Source of the DNA: Chlorobiota bacterium
GTDB lineage: Bacteria > Bacteroidota > Ignavibacteria > OLB7
Assembly (NCBI GenBank): GCA_021296135.1
Contig: JAGWAZ010000015.1
Coordinates: forward strand, 1-33,878
DNA length: 33,878 bases
Reading direction: 5' to 3'
Each line of letters begins with the position of its first letter. The first letter of the stretch is position 1. Shown here piece by piece: positions 16,976-25,557 of this stretch. A model generated the notes under the pieces. The model was given only the letters and a program-made list of their open reading frames with translations. It was not told the origin of the DNA and ran no database searches. A program made the position numbers and the translations under genes.

Positions 16976-17041
16976 GAGCCTGATCAGCTAAGCAGATTAT
17001 AAAGTATGATAGAGAGATAACCAGAAGCCAAAGAATAGTTC

Positions 17042-17311
17042 ATGGCACGTAAATGTCTGATGGCGCGCGAAGTTAAGCGTCGAAAACTGGTTGAAAAATA
17101 CGCCGAAAAACGGCAGCAGTTGAAAGAGGAAGGAGACTACGAGGGCTTGCAGAGACTACCGCGAAACAGTGCCCCTGTGCGACTTCGGAGCCGTTGTATG
17201 TTAACCGGACGCCCGAGAGCATATTACCGTAAGTTCGGACTCTGCCGTATTGAACTCAGGAGGCTTGCACTTGAGGGAAAAATTCCCGGAATCAGGAAGG
17301 CAAGCTGGTAA
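17042..17311 (+). CDS. rpsN: 30S ribosomal protein S14, zinc-free long form
   Basis: S14 binds in the 30S head near S3 and S10. This is the long form of 89 residues without the CxxC...CxxC zinc ribbon of the short 61-residue form. The three cysteines (near residues 5, 52 and 67) are not in CxxC pairs. The segments [17 protein letters not shown] and [18 protein letters not shown], and the end IPGIRKASW, are diagnostic. It starts [15 protein letters not shown] at the ATG at 17042, 66 nt after rplE. Confidence 0.96.
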   Translation: MARKCLMAREVKRRKLVEKYAEKRQQLKEEGDYEGLQRLPRNSAPVRLRSRCMLTGRPRAYYRKFGLCRIELRRLALEGKIPGIRKASW

Positions 17312-17359
17312 TTCACATACAGAGATTGTGAAGGACGACTTGGTTAATTGAATACGACT

Positions 17360-17749
17360 ATGACTGATCCCATTTCAGATTTTCTGACACGGATACGAAA
17401 CGCATCACAGGCAGGACATCGCTTGGTCGATGTCCCTGCATCGAAAATGAAAGAAGGCTTGGCGGACATCCTGAAGGACCAGGGGTTCATCGAGGCATAC
17501 GAGCGTGTCAACGAAGGCCCGCAGGGCTTGATTCGTATGAAACTCCGTTACGTTGATGGCTCTCCTGCTATGCTGGGGCTACGTCGAGTAAGTCGTCCAG
17601 GTCTTCGACGCTATGCTGGAGTTACCGAGCTTCCAAGAGTGAGAAACGGACTCGGTATTGCAGTGATTAGCACTTCACACGGTTTGATGACCGATAAAGA
17701 GGCGCGCCGTCGCAACGTTGGTGGTGAAGTCCTTTGCTATGTATGGTAA
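17360..17749 (+). CDS. rpsH: 30S ribosomal protein S8
   Basis: S8 binds the central domain of 16S rRNA and in E. coli represses the spc operon. The frame is open from a TTG at 17348, but the family N-terminus TDPISDFLTRIRNAS follows the ATG at 17360, giving 129 residues, the usual size. The C-terminal signature GLGIAVISTSHGLMTDKEARRRNVGGEVLCYVW (split) is intact. The spacing to rpsN is 48 nt. Confidence 0.95.
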   Translation: MTDPISDFLTRIRNASQAGHRLVDVPASKMKEGLADILKDQGFIEAYERVNEGPQGLIRMKLRYVDGSPAMLGLRRVSRPGLRRYAGVTELPRVRNGLGIAVISTSHGLMTDKEARRRNVGGEVLCYVW

Positions 17750-17810
17750 AGCGCCAGGTTCTTATCGATTGAGTTGAGATATTGAACACAAACCTACTGG
17801 AACAGAAACT

Positions 17811-18347
17811 GTGTCGAGAATAGGAAAACTGCCAATTGAAATCCCGCAAGGAGTGACTGTCGGTCGCGATGGTGACGTCATTTCGGTCAAAGGGCCTAAA
17901 GGGGAATTGAGCATGCCGGTGAGCTCGGTAATGAGCATTGATATTGGCGAGAATGCAATAACCGTAACACGCCCAAATGATCTTGCACAGAATCGTTCGG
18001 CTCACGGCCTGACACGCTCACTGATTGCAAACATGGTTCAGGGAGTTTCTGAAGGATTTACAAAGAAGCTCGAAATCGTTGGCGTTGGTTTTCGTGCCGA
18101 GATGAAGGGTGCATGTCTGCAACTCAATCTTGGCTTCTCACATCCGATCTTTTTCTTCCCGCCGGAGGAAATTACGATCAATGTGCCGGAACCGACTACG
18201 ATTGAGATTGCCGGAAGTGACAAGCAGCTTGTAGGCGAGGTCGCCGCGAAGATTCGCAAACTGCGTCCGCCCGAGCCATATAAAGGTAAAGGTGTAAAGT
18301 ATGAAGGGGAATATATCCGTCGCAAGGCTGGCAAGACTGCTGCCTAA
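17811..18347 (+). CDS. rplF: 50S ribosomal protein L6
   Basis: L6 lies near the factor-binding site of the 50S subunit. It has 178 residues with the two repeated alpha/beta domains typical of the family. The N-terminus SRIGKLPIEIPQGV fixes the start at the GTG at 17811. The C-terminal signature KIRKLRPPEPYKGKGVKYEGE (split) followed by YIRRKAGKTAA is standard. No clear Shine-Dalgarno sequence precedes the GTG. The spacer to rpsH is 61 nt. Confidence 0.97.
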   Translation: MSRIGKLPIEIPQGVTVGRDGDVISVKGPKGELSMPVSSVMSIDIGENAITVTRPNDLAQNRSAHGLTRSLIANMVQGVSEGFTKKLEIVGVGFRAEMKGACLQLNLGFSHPIFFFPPEEITINVPEPTTIEIAGSDKQLVGEVAAKIRKLRPPEPYKGKGVKYEGEYIRRKAGKTAA

Positions 18348-18389
18348 CGATTAACAAAAGTTTGGGACGATTTTTTTCAGTGCAGAACA

Positions 18390-18770
18390 ATGAATAGTCA
18401 ACAAAAGAAATACCAACGTCGCCTTCGCCGGAAGCAGTCAATCCGAAATGCTGTCAAAGGCACAGCTGAGCGTCCGCGAATGTCAGTAAATCGCAGCCTC
18501 AAGCATGTCTATGCGCAGGCTATTGATGATGCAACCGGTCGTACGATAGCGGCAGCTTCTTCACTACATGATGAATTGGTCCAGTCGCTGACCGACAGTA
18601 TTGAAGGAAGCAAAAATATGGTGCTGAGTATGGCTGTCGGTAAGGCGATGGCACGTCGGCTCAAAGAGAAGAATATTGAAAAGGCCATCTTTGACCGTAA
18701 TGGCTTTCTGTATCATGGTCGCATCAAGGCAATTGCTGAAGGTGCTCGTGAAGAGGGATTAAAGTTCTAA
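18390..18770 (+). CDS. rplR: 50S ribosomal protein L18
   Basis: L18 binds 5S rRNA with L5 in the central protuberance. This copy has 126 residues. It contains [34 protein letters not shown] (split), the [13 protein letters not shown] strand-turn, and the end [27 protein letters not shown] (split), all characteristic. The N-terminal six residues (MNSQQK) are slightly longer than usual. It lies between rplF and rpsE as in most bacteria. Confidence 0.96.
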   Translation: MNSQQKKYQRRLRRKQSIRNAVKGTAERPRMSVNRSLKHVYAQAIDDATGRTIAAASSLHDELVQSLTDSIEGSKNMVLSMAVGKAMARRLKEKNIEKAIFDRNGFLYHGRIKAIAEGAREEGLKF

Positions 18771-18813
18771 TAGGACACAAACGTTTATCGAACAGGATTT
18801 TTTGGAGAGACTC

Positions 18814-19329
18814 GTGGCAGAGAATCATAACAAGCCAAAGATCGGGGAGTTGGAGCTGAAGGACAAACTTGTCTACCTGAACCGAACAGCTAAAGTTGTC
18901 AAGGGCGGACGCAGGTTCGGTTTTAGTGCGTTGGTGGTTGTTGGCGATGGAAATGGTCATGTTGGTGTTGGTCATGGCAAGGCGCAAGAGGTTGCTGGCG
19001 CTATTGCCAAAGCAACCGATGCAGCGCGCAAAAGTGTGGTCAAGATCCGTTTACTCGGGGGGACTATCCCACATGAGGTCTTCGGAAAGTATGGTGCTGG
19101 CAAGGTCCTTTTGAAACCGGCAACGCCAGGTACAGGTGTGATTGCAGGTGGTGGTGTGCGTGCCGTTCTGGAGCTGGCAGGGGTTCAGGACGTACTAACC
19201 AAAAGCAAAGGATCGTCCAACCCTCACAATACCGTCAAGGCAACGCTTCACGCTCTGTTGAGTCTTGAGGATGCTAATATGACGGCGATGAGACGAGGAA
19301 TTTCTGTTGAGAAAGTATTGAAAGGATAG
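18814..19329 (+). CDS. rpsE: 30S ribosomal protein S5
   Basis: S5 lies behind the decoding site and contributes to translational accuracy. The frame is open from a TTG at 18802, but the GTG at 18814 is preferred because GGAGAGA (18804-18810) directly precedes it. That start gives a normal 171-residue protein. The double-stranded RNA-binding-like domain has [26 protein letters not shown] (split) and the region [19 protein letters not shown]. The C-terminal domain has [35 protein letters not shown] (split). Confidence 0.94.
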   Translation: MAENHNKPKIGELELKDKLVYLNRTAKVVKGGRRFGFSALVVVGDGNGHVGVGHGKAQEVAGAIAKATDAARKSVVKIRLLGGTIPHEVFGKYGAGKVLLKPATPGTGVIAGGGVRAVLELAGVQDVLTKSKGSSNPHNTVKATLHALLSLEDANMTAMRRGISVEKVLKG

Positions 19330-19335
19330 AAGAAA

Positions 19336-19416
19336 ATGAAAAATGCAAAAGGGTGAGTCATTACTTGATAGTAATAGTGCTCCTTGTACTTTTCTAATTT
19401 TGGCCCAAAATTTTTT
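19336..19416 (+). promoter_or_regulatory. Spacer with mini-ORF and U-tailed hairpin before rpmD
   Basis: The 95-nt spacer after rpsE is AT-rich. A six-codon frame (MKNAKG, stop at 19354-19356) begins at the ATG at 19336. AAGGA inside the last rpsE codons lies 11 nt upstream. Further on, AATTTTG/CAAAATT (19396-19402 with 19406-19412, loop GCC) is followed by TTTT, which looks like a weak intrinsic terminator. Mini-ORF plus U-tailed hairpin is the layout of an attenuator, but stem stability is low and function is only a guess. Confidence 0.3.
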
Positions 19417-19424
19417 AATTGACT

Positions 19425-19607
19425 ATGGCACGCATCAAGATAACGCAGGTACGGAGCACAATAGATCGTTCAGTGAAACAAAAACGAACAATCGAAGCTC
19501 TCGGCCTTAGCAAGATCAATCGTACAAAAACGTTTGACGACACACCCCAGATCAGGGGAATGATTCGTGTTGTTGAACACCTTGTGAAAGTTGAAGAAGT
19601 AAACTGA
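19425..19607 (+). CDS. rpmD: 50S ribosomal protein L30
   Basis: L30 is a small 50S protein of about 60 residues, and this one has 60. The sequence MARIKITQVRSTIDRSVKQKRTIEALGLSKIN (split) with TPQIRGMIRVVEHLVKVEE is the family pattern. The ATG at 19425 is preferred over an in-frame TTG 6 nt upstream. The stop is followed immediately by a hairpin (19608-19634) before rplO. Confidence 0.94.
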   Translation: MARIKITQVRSTIDRSVKQKRTIEALGLSKINRTKTFDDTPQIRGMIRVVEHLVKVEEVN

Positions 19608-19634
19608 TGCGCTACAGGTCTCTTCTGTAGCACA
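19608..19634 (+). promoter_or_regulatory. Hairpin directly after the rpmD stop
   Basis: TGCGCTACAG (19608-19617) pairs with CTGTAGCACA (19625-19634) with one mismatch, around the loop GTCTCTT. The seven innermost pairs are perfect. It begins at the base after the rpmD stop and ends 28 nt before the rplO start. No T-run follows, so a processing or 3'-end-stabilising role is more likely than termination. Confidence 0.5.
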
Positions 19635-19662
19635 TAGCATTTCGATCAGGAACAACGTAACT

Positions 19663-20127
19663 ATGGCGAATCATCTTGGATCTCTTAGCTCTCCAAGAGG
19701 AGCGACGAAAGCAAAGAAGCGTATTGGACGTGGACCTGGATCCGGTCGCGGCGGTACTGCTACGCGCGGTCATAAAGGGCACGAGTCCCGATCAGGCTTC
19801 AATCAGTTGAAGAACTTTGAGGGTGGTCAGATGGCCTACATCCGTCGTGTCCCGAAGTACGGGTTTCATAACCCCTTTCGCGTGGAGTACCAGGTGGTTA
19901 ACATCGGTCGCTTGCAGGAGCTTGTTGATAAAGGGAAGCTCCAGGTAGATTCGATAACGCCTGAGACATTATACCAGGCCGGTGCAGTATCCAAAAAGAA
20001 CAAGCCGGTCAAGATCCTCGGTATTGGGGAATTGTCGGCAAAGCTGGATGTAACCGCCCACAAGTTTTCCGCTTCAGCACATAAAAGTATTGAAGATGCA
20101 GGCGGAACGGTGACGATCCATGAATAA
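19663..20127 (+). CDS. rplO: 50S ribosomal protein L15
   Basis: L15 is a late-assembly 50S protein with a long basic N-terminal extension buried in rRNA. It has 154 residues. The N-terminal half contains GSLSSPRGATKAKKRIGRGPGSGRGGTATRGHKG (split) and the FEGGQMAYIRRVPKYGF block. The C-terminal domain ends with HKFSASAHKSIEDAGGTVTI. Its last codons overlap the secY start by 8 nt, so the two are probably translationally coupled. Confidence 0.97.
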   Translation: MANHLGSLSSPRGATKAKKRIGRGPGSGRGGTATRGHKGHESRSGFNQLKNFEGGQMAYIRRVPKYGFHNPFRVEYQVVNIGRLQELVDKGKLQVDSITPETLYQAGAVSKKNKPVKILGIGELSAKLDVTAHKFSASAHKSIEDAGGTVTIHE

Positions 20128-21454
20128 ATTTTTCGAGAGCCTCAGGAACGCCTGGAATATCACGGAATTGCGGGAGCGTATCATCTTTACAGCGTTGATG
20201 CTGTTGGTTGTACGTGCCGGTTCGTTTATTCCGCTTCCGGGAGTTGATTTTACCAACCTCGGAAGTATTGGAAGTGGAGGCATTGGTGGTTTGTTCAATA
20301 CGTTTGTCGGAGGGGCATACTCGAGAGCAGCAATTTTCTCTCTCGGAATTATGCCCTATATCTCTGCCTCGATTATCATTCAGTTGCTTGGCGCCGTAGT
20401 CCCATCGGTAACCAAAATGCAAAGGGAAGGTGAGGAAGGACGGCGGACAATCAATAGCTGGACGCGTTACTTGACAGTTGCCCTCTCCTTCGGTCAGGGA
20501 ATGGCAATAGCTTTGACAATTCAGGGAGGAGGAGTTGGTGGAGCCCCACCTGTGCCTCCGGAGATCTATGGTTTCCCCTTTATCCTGACCGCAGCGGTCA
20601 TTATGACTGCAGGAACTGTTTTCCTGATGTGGATAGGTGAGCAGATAACGGAAAAGGGAATCGGCAATGGCATCTCGTTAATCATCTTTATCGGAATCAT
20701 TGCTGACTTGCCGAATGGAATTATTGCGGAGTATCAGGCGATTTCTTCCGGAACGCGGAATCTCGTTGTTGAAATGTTGATTCTTGCAGCCCTGCTCGGC
20801 GTTATCGCTGCGGTTGTGATGTTTACGCAGGCTGTCCGTAAGATTCCTGTTCGCTATGCAAAGCGGCAGGTGGGTAAGCGGACTGTTGGAGGACAATCAT
20901 CGCATATTCCAATCAGTATGGTGATTGCCAACGTGATGCCAATTATCTTTGCGCAGGCATTGATGTTTGTGCCACAGGGTGTCAGTCAGGTCGCTGCCGA
21001 TAGCGCTATTGGTCGTTGGTTAAGCGTGAATTTTAATTATGGTACGTGGCTCTATTCTCTGGCACTTGCGTTGATGGTTGTCTTCTTCACGTTTTTCTAT
21101 ACCGCGATTGTCTTCAGTCCACGCGATGTTGCAGACAATCTGAGAAAACAGGGAGGCTTTATTCCGAACGTTCGTCCGGGCAAGCCAACAGAGGAATACC
21201 TTGATGGAATTCTGACGCGAGTAACTGTGCCGGGATCAATTTTTCTGGCCATTGTGGCAATTCTTCCGGCCTTTGCTTCTCAGTGGGGAGTGTCGGCAAC
21301 GTTTGCACAGTTCTTCGGTGGAACAAGTCTCTTGATTGTTATTGGTGTAGCCCTTGACACGCTGAGACAGATTGAGTCCTATCTCGTAATGCGTCATTAC
21401 GATGGCTTTATGAAGAGTGGAAAACTGAGAGGACGAAAAGCTGTGATGGGATAA
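20120..21454 (+). CDS. secY: Preprotein translocase subunit SecY
   Basis: SecY is the channel subunit of the Sec translocon in the inner membrane. It has 444 residues and about ten hydrophobic segments. The plug and first helix region reads AGSFIPLPGVDF. GIMPYISASIIIQLL follows, then the cytoplasmic loop with KIPVRYAKRQVGKRT, and PRDVADNLRKQGGFIPNVRPGKPTEEYL (split), which binds SecA and the ribosome. The ATG at 20120 lies within the end of rplO. No adk gene follows; map comes next, an order seen in several FCB-group genomes. Confidence 0.97.
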   Translation: MNKFFESLRNAWNITELRERIIFTALMLLVVRAGSFIPLPGVDFTNLGSIGSGGIGGLFNTFVGGAYSRAAIFSLGIMPYISASIIIQLLGAVVPSVTKMQREGEEGRRTINSWTRYLTVALSFGQGMAIALTIQGGGVGGAPPVPPEIYGFPFILTAAVIMTAGTVFLMWIGEQITEKGIGNGISLIIFIGIIADLPNGIIAEYQAISSGTRNLVVEMLILAALLGVIAAVVMFTQAVRKIPVRYAKRQVGKRTVGGQSSHIPISMVIANVMPIIFAQALMFVPQGVSQVAADSAIGRWLSVNFNYGTWLYSLALALMVVFFTFFYTAIVFSPRDVADNLRKQGGFIPNVRPGKPTEEYLDGILTRVTVPGSIFLAIVAILPAFASQWGVSATFAQFFGGTSLLIVIGVALDTLRQIESYLVMRHYDGFMKSGKLRGRKAVMG

Positions 21455-21530
21455 GAGCTGGGATGAGGTAGGAGGGAAGAACGAATAGGATTGATCTGGT
21501 TGTGAAACATTGATGTTATCTTGAAGATTA

Positions 21531-22370
21531 ATGACTGCTCGTAGTTCTCAACGTGTTAATCCGGTAAAGCGACCTGATGAGATTGAAGCTTTAAGGGTTG
21601 CCGCCGAAGTTGTTTCGGGTGTTCATAAGATGCTACGAGAGCGGATTGTTCCGGGAGTTGTAACCTCGGAGCTTGACAACTGGGCCGAGGAGTATATCCG
21701 CGATCAAGGTGCCACTTCGGCGTTCAAAGGGTATGTGATGGGGGATGATGAAGATAATCCCTATCCGGCAACCCTTTGCATTTCGATCAATGACATTGTT
21801 GTGCACGGTATTCCTGGCGACACTCTCCTGAAAGAAGGAGATATCGTTGCGGTAGATGTTGGAGTGGTAAAAGACGGATATCATGGAGACTGTGCGTTTA
21901 CCTATGGGGTTGGCGAAATTGATGAGTCGAAACAGCGGTTGCTTGAGACCACTGTGAAAGCACTCTATCTCGGAATTGAGCAAGCAGTACCCGGCAATTG
22001 GGTGTACGACATTGCGGGAGCTATTCAGAAAGAAGTTGAACGTAAGGGGTACGGCGTCGTTCGGGAATTGGTAGGGCATGGGATCGGGCGTTCATTGCAC
22101 GAAGATCCAGCTGTGCCAAACTTTGTGCCAAATCCCTTTGTGAGACACAGGTTCCAGAATCAAAAGTTAGTGGGGGCGATGGTGATCTGCATTGAACCTA
22201 TGGTCAATGCTGGTACCTACAAAGTGGATACTGAAGATGATGGCTGGACAGTACGGACGCATGACGGATTGCCTTCTGCTCACTTCGAGCATATGGTTGT
22301 TGTCAGGGAGGGAGAGGCTGAGATATTGACGAACCATATTCCCGAACCAGTAACTGAATTGGTGACATAA
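21531..22370 (+). CDS. map: Methionine aminopeptidase, type I
   Basis: This enzyme removes the initiator methionine from nascent proteins after deformylation. It has 279 residues with the pita-bread fold. The five metal ligands are D109, D120, H183, E222 and E253, spaced as in E. coli except for about six extra residues between H183 and E222. H92 in VVHGIPG is the substrate-contacting histidine. The short N-terminus without a zinc finger marks type I. It sits between secY and infA, as in many bacteria. The start at 21531 has no obvious Shine-Dalgarno sequence. A GGAGGGA sits about 60 nt upstream but is too far to serve. Confidence 0.96.
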   Translation: MTARSSQRVNPVKRPDEIEALRVAAEVVSGVHKMLRERIVPGVVTSELDNWAEEYIRDQGATSAFKGYVMGDDEDNPYPATLCISINDIVVHGIPGDTLLKEGDIVAVDVGVVKDGYHGDCAFTYGVGEIDESKQRLLETTVKALYLGIEQAVPGNWVYDIAGAIQKEVERKGYGVVRELVGHGIGRSLHEDPAVPNFVPNPFVRHRFQNQKLVGAMVICIEPMVNAGTYKVDTEDDGWTVRTHDGLPSAHFEHMVVVREGEAEILTNHIPEPVTELVT

Positions 22371-22414
22371 GGGTCAGAAAACTATTTGAAGGAATAGAGA
22401 GCGGCTGTATTAGT

Positions 22415-22633
22415 ATGGCACAACAGTCCACAATTAAAGTTGATGGTGTCGTTACCGAGGTGCTGCCAAACGCATCGTTTCGAGTAAAACTCGAAAACGA
22501 TCATGAGATACTGGCACATATTTCGGGAAAGATGCGGATGTATTACATCAGAATTCTTCAGGGAGACAAGGTAACGGTTGAGTTATCTCCCTATGACCTT
22601 TCAAAGGGTCGCATAGTTTATCGGTATAAGTAA
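22415..22633 (+). CDS. infA: Translation initiation factor IF-1
   Basis: IF-1 is a small OB-fold protein that occupies the ribosomal A site during initiation. It has 72 residues, the usual size. The pattern is clear: [35 protein letters not shown] (split), then [31 protein letters not shown] (split). It lies 44 nt after map and 47 nt before rpmJ, the common location in this cluster. Confidence 0.97.
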   Translation: MAQQSTIKVDGVVTEVLPNASFRVKLENDHEILAHISGKMRMYYIRILQGDKVTVELSPYDLSKGRIVYRYK

Positions 22634-22680
22634 GTACATGAGCCTCTGAGAGGGTTAGGGCGTATTCGAGGAGCAGAGAT

Positions 22681-22797
22681 ATGAAAGTACAAGCATCAGT
22701 GAAGAAAATATGCGACGGTTGCAAAATCGTTCGGCGTAAAGGTGTTGTCAGGGTCATTTGCAAAAAGAACCCTAAACACAAGCAACGTCAGGGATAA
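22681..22797 (+). CDS. rpmJ: 50S ribosomal protein L36, zinc-binding form
   Basis: L36 has 38 residues here: [20 protein letters not shown] followed by [18 protein letters not shown]. The zinc ligands C11, C14, C27 and H32 are all present, so this is the zinc-binding (C+) form. GAGGAG lies about 8 nt upstream of the ATG. It is too short for most length cut-offs but unmistakable, and it sits in its usual place between infA and rpsM. Confidence 0.97.
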   Translation: MKVQASVKKICDGCKIVRRKGVVRVICKKNPKHKQRQG

Positions 22798-22832
22798 GTC
22801 GAGAGCGCAACCATTTATTATAGTAGCAGATT

Positions 22833-23210
22833 ATGGCACGCATTGCAGGAATTGATCTTCCAAAAAACAAACATTCGTATGTCGGGCTGACCTATATCTA
22901 TGGTATTGGGCAGACTTGTGCGAAAGAGATTCTCGATAAGGCAAACGTTGAGCATTCAAAGAAGATCGGCGAGTTGGGTGATGAAGAGGTTAGCCGGATT
23001 CGCTCGATCATACAGAACGAGTACAAGGTTGAGGGGGCAGCTCGCAGTGAAGTGCAGTTGAACATCAAACGGTTGCAGGACATTGTCAGTTATCGCGGTT
23101 TACGTCATCGTCGCGGCTTGCCTGTGAATGGTCAGCGAACACGGACGAATGCACGGACGAGAAAGGGGAAGAAGAAGACGGTTGCAGGCAAGAAGAAGGC
23201 AACGAAGTAA
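22833..23210 (+). CDS. rpsM: 30S ribosomal protein S13
   Basis: S13 lies in the 30S head, contacts L5 and P-site tRNA and pairs with S19. It has 125 residues. The N-terminal region is [26 protein letters not shown] (split), and the C-terminal tail is [23 protein letters not shown] (split) followed by a Lys-rich end that reaches the tRNAs. It is the first gene of the alpha-type block, 35 nt after rpmJ. Confidence 0.97.
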   Translation: MARIAGIDLPKNKHSYVGLTYIYGIGQTCAKEILDKANVEHSKKIGELGDEEVSRIRSIIQNEYKVEGAARSEVQLNIKRLQDIVSYRGLRHRRGLPVNGQRTRTNARTRKGKKKTVAGKKKATK

Positions 23211-23221
23211 GAGAAATAACT

Positions 23222-23237
23222 CTCCCCATGCTGGGAG
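23222..23237 (+). promoter_or_regulatory. Small hairpin between rpsM and rpsK
   Basis: CTCCC is read here as the paired bases 23222-23226, complementary to GGGAG (23233-23237), with a 6-nt loop. It is only about five pairs and is not followed by T-rich sequence. It is listed for completeness as one of the spacer hairpins in this cluster. Confidence 0.25.
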
Positions 23238-23255
23238 TCCATATAGTCAGATAGT

Positions 23256-23639
23256 ATGGCGAAGACACAGAAACGGAAGAAGAAAATCGTTGCTGATTCC
23301 AACGGCAAAGCCTTTATCAAAGCAACGTTTAATAATGTCATGGTTACTGTGACCGATATCTATGGTAACACATTGAGTTGGAGTTCTGCCGGTCGGAATG
23401 GATTCCGTGGTTCGCGCAAAAACACTCCTTATGCAGCTCAGGTGTGTGCCGAGAACGCAGGACGGGAAGCCTACGATATGGGCTTGCGTCGTGTGGATGT
23501 TTTTGTAAAGGGGCCTGGTTCAGGACGTGAGGCAGCGGTACGTGCTCTGCAAACAGCAGGTCTTGAGATCCTGACGATCAATGATGTAACACTGTTACCC
23601 CACAATGGCTGTCGGCCGCCAAAGCGGAGACGTGTTTGA
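23256..23639 (+). CDS. rpsK: 30S ribosomal protein S11
   Basis: S11 forms part of the 30S platform near the E-site mRNA. It has 127 residues. The central [29 protein letters not shown] (split) and the C-terminal [18 protein letters not shown] are nearly invariant in bacteria. The N-terminus is short and basic. Its stop is followed one base later by a strong 11-bp hairpin, which separates it from rpsD. Confidence 0.98.
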   Translation: MAKTQKRKKKIVADSNGKAFIKATFNNVMVTVTDIYGNTLSWSSAGRNGFRGSRKNTPYAAQVCAENAGREAYDMGLRRVDVFVKGPGSGREAAVRALQTAGLEILTINDVTLLPHNGCRPPKRRRV

Positions 23640-23640
23640 T

Positions 23641-23669
23641 CGTTCTTTCTCTCATTTTGAGAAAGAACG
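23641..23669 (+). promoter_or_regulatory. Perfect 11-bp hairpin between rpsK and rpsD
   Basis: CGTTCTTTCTC (23641-23651) is the exact complement of GAGAAAGAACG (23659-23669), with loop TCATTTT. It starts two bases after the rpsK stop. CTTTTT follows about 7 nt further on, too far for an efficient intrinsic terminator but possibly enough for a partial one. The homologue of the next gene product, S4, autoregulates its own mRNA in E. coli and Bacillus, so a regulatory role is worth considering. That is inference. Confidence 0.6.
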
Positions 23670-23733
23670 GAAATACTTTTTAGAAACAACGATTATTCAC
23701 CGGAACAAAAGCTCTCATAGCATTAGTTGATTT

Positions 23734-24366
23734 ATGGCCCGATACACCGGAGCAGTATGTAAACTCTGTCGACGAGAACGACAGAAGCTTTTTCTGAAAG
23801 GAAGTAAGTGTTATACCGAGAAATGCCCAATGGAACGTCGCGCATATCCTCCGGGGCAGCACGGACTTGATTCTCGTCGATCAAAGGCAACCGAATATGG
23901 AATTCAGTTGCGTGAGAAGCAAAAAATCAAACGGTCATATCACCTGCTTGAAAAGCAGTTCCGCCGGACGTTTGAGAAAGCAAACCGTCAACGTGGTGTT
24001 ACGGGTGAGAACTTGATCAAGCTGCTTGAGAGCAGACTTGACAACACTGTCTATCGTCTCGGTCTTGCTTCCTCTCGTTCAGCTGCTCGGCAGCTTGTGT
24101 TGCACCGGCACTTCTTGGTGAATGGTCGTCCTGTGAATATTCCAAGCTACTATCTGAGGCCGGGGGATATTATTCAGGTACGTACTAAAAGCAAAAAGAT
24201 CGACGTGATTCATGAATCATTGCGTCGGGTTACAGAACAACAAGTGCCGTCATGGCTTCAGCTTGACAAGGCAAATCTGAAAGGAACCTTACTTTCAATA
24301 CCGGAACGAGAAGAAGTGCCATTGAACGCAAACGAGCAGCTTATAGTTGAGTTGTATTCAAAGTAG
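23734..24366 (+). CDS. rpsD: 30S ribosomal protein S4, zinc-binding form
   Basis: S4 nucleates 30S assembly by binding the 5' domain of 16S rRNA and affects decoding accuracy. It has 210 residues. Cysteines C9, C12, C26 and C31 form the N-terminal zinc site known from the C+ form. The S4 RNA-binding domain follows, with [34 protein letters not shown] (split). The C-terminus ends [16 protein letters not shown]. The gene is preceded by a 94-nt spacer with a strong hairpin and followed by a 147-nt spacer before rpoA. Confidence 0.97.
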   Translation: MARYTGAVCKLCRRERQKLFLKGSKCYTEKCPMERRAYPPGQHGLDSRRSKATEYGIQLREKQKIKRSYHLLEKQFRRTFEKANRQRGVTGENLIKLLESRLDNTVYRLGLASSRSAARQLVLHRHFLVNGRPVNIPSYYLRPGDIIQVRTKSKKIDVIHESLRRVTEQQVPSWLQLDKANLKGTLLSIPEREEVPLNANEQLIVELYSK

Positions 24367-24431
24367 TCCTGAGATTAGGAGTTAAACCGGACGACCTGAT
24401 TTTAAGGTGTAGCTCGGTGTTGCAGGGAGCA

Positions 24432-24444
24432 GTTAAAATTTAAC
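24432..24444. promoter_or_regulatory. 13-bp palindrome upstream of rpoA
   Basis: GTTAAAATTTAAC is a perfect inverted repeat with a single central base, 70 nt before the rpoA start in a 147-nt spacer. It could be an operator-like site or chance in AT-rich sequence. I do not see a convincing promoter next to it. A TTGCAG at 24419-24424 has no suitably placed -10 partner. Confidence 0.25.
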
Positions 24445-24513
24445 AAAGGTTCTAACGTAGTGAGATAGCGGCGTAACATAAAAGCGCTAAATTTCTTTTT
24501 CAAAACAGTATTC

Positions 24514-25545
24514 ATGACGATGACAGCAGAATCAAAGCAGATGAGTTTGACAACCATCTCAATCATGCAGATGCCCGAACGGGTTCACCTCGAAGAATCG
24601 ACTCGCACCGACAGCTACGGTCGCTTTGTCTTGCAACCCTTGGAAGAAGGGTACGGGACGACAATCGGCAATTCCTTCCGGCGCGTATTGCTGGCCTCAA
24701 TTCCGGGGTCAGCTATCAGCGCTGTCAAAATCGAAGGTGTTCTACACGAGTTCCAGACAATCCCGGGAGTTACCGAGGATATGGCGGAGATCGTGTTAAA
24801 TCTCAAGGAGATTCGTCTTAAACAGATTGACAAAGAGTCGGATTCGATAACCTTTAGTGTTTCCGGTCCGGGCATCTTCACCGGTAATGACATTCAGAAG
24901 TCAACCAATGATTTCGAGGTTCTCAATCCGGATCATCACATTGCCACTCTGTCTGAAGGGGTAACCCTTCAGGTTGAGCTACGCATTGGTTATAGCAAGG
25001 GATATGTTTTGGCAGAGGATCAGGTTCTCACCGATACACCAGTTGGGATGATTCCGATCGACTCAATTTTCACGCCGATTCTTAACGTTCGTTATCAGGT
25101 CGAGCCGACTCGTGTCGGTCAGAAAACTGACTATGAAAAGCTGACGCTGGAGATAACAACCGATGGTTCGATAACGTCTGAGGAGTCTCTTGTTACTGCA
25201 GCGAAGATCATGCGGGATCATATTCAACTCTTCCTGAACTTCGATGCTAAGGAGGCACAGATCCAAGAGGAGGAAGAGTCTCGAGAGGCAGAGCTCAATC
25301 GTATACGACGTATCCTTAACATGACAGTTGATGAGCTTGAACTTTCGGTTCGCTCACACAATTGTCTGAAGGCTGCAAACATCCATAGGATCTCCGATCT
25401 TGTGTCACAACAGGAAAGCGATATGCTAAAGTTCCGCAATTTCGGTCGGAAGTCCTTGACAGAGCTAACCGAGGTAATCCATGGGTTTGGTTTGACATTT
25501 GGAATGGACGTTGATAAGTATTTGAAAGACGAGAAGGAATCGTAA
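24514..25545 (+). CDS. rpoA: DNA-directed RNA polymerase subunit alpha
   Basis: Alpha dimerises to begin RNA polymerase assembly, and its C-terminal domain binds UP elements and activators. It has 343 residues, against about 330 in E. coli. The N-terminal domain carries RFVLQPLEEGYGTTIGNSFRRVLLASIPGSAI (split) and continues to about residue 245. An acidic linker (QEEEESREAELNRI) leads to the C-terminal domain with LELSVRSHNCLKAANIHRISDLV (split) and FRNFGRKSLTEL. Either the ATG at 24514 or the one at 24520 may start the protein. The first 15-20 residues (MTMTAESKQMSLTT) are not conserved. Confidence 0.97.
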   Translation: MTMTAESKQMSLTTISIMQMPERVHLEESTRTDSYGRFVLQPLEEGYGTTIGNSFRRVLLASIPGSAISAVKIEGVLHEFQTIPGVTEDMAEIVLNLKEIRLKQIDKESDSITFSVSGPGIFTGNDIQKSTNDFEVLNPDHHIATLSEGVTLQVELRIGYSKGYVLAEDQVLTDTPVGMIPIDSIFTPILNVRYQVEPTRVGQKTDYEKLTLEITTDGSITSEESLVTAAKIMRDHIQLFLNFDAKEAQIQEEEESREAELNRIRRILNMTVDELELSVRSHNCLKAANIHRISDLVSQQESDMLKFRNFGRKSLTELTEVIHGFGLTFGMDVDKYLKDEKES

Positions 25546-25557
25546 GTGAATGCTCAG

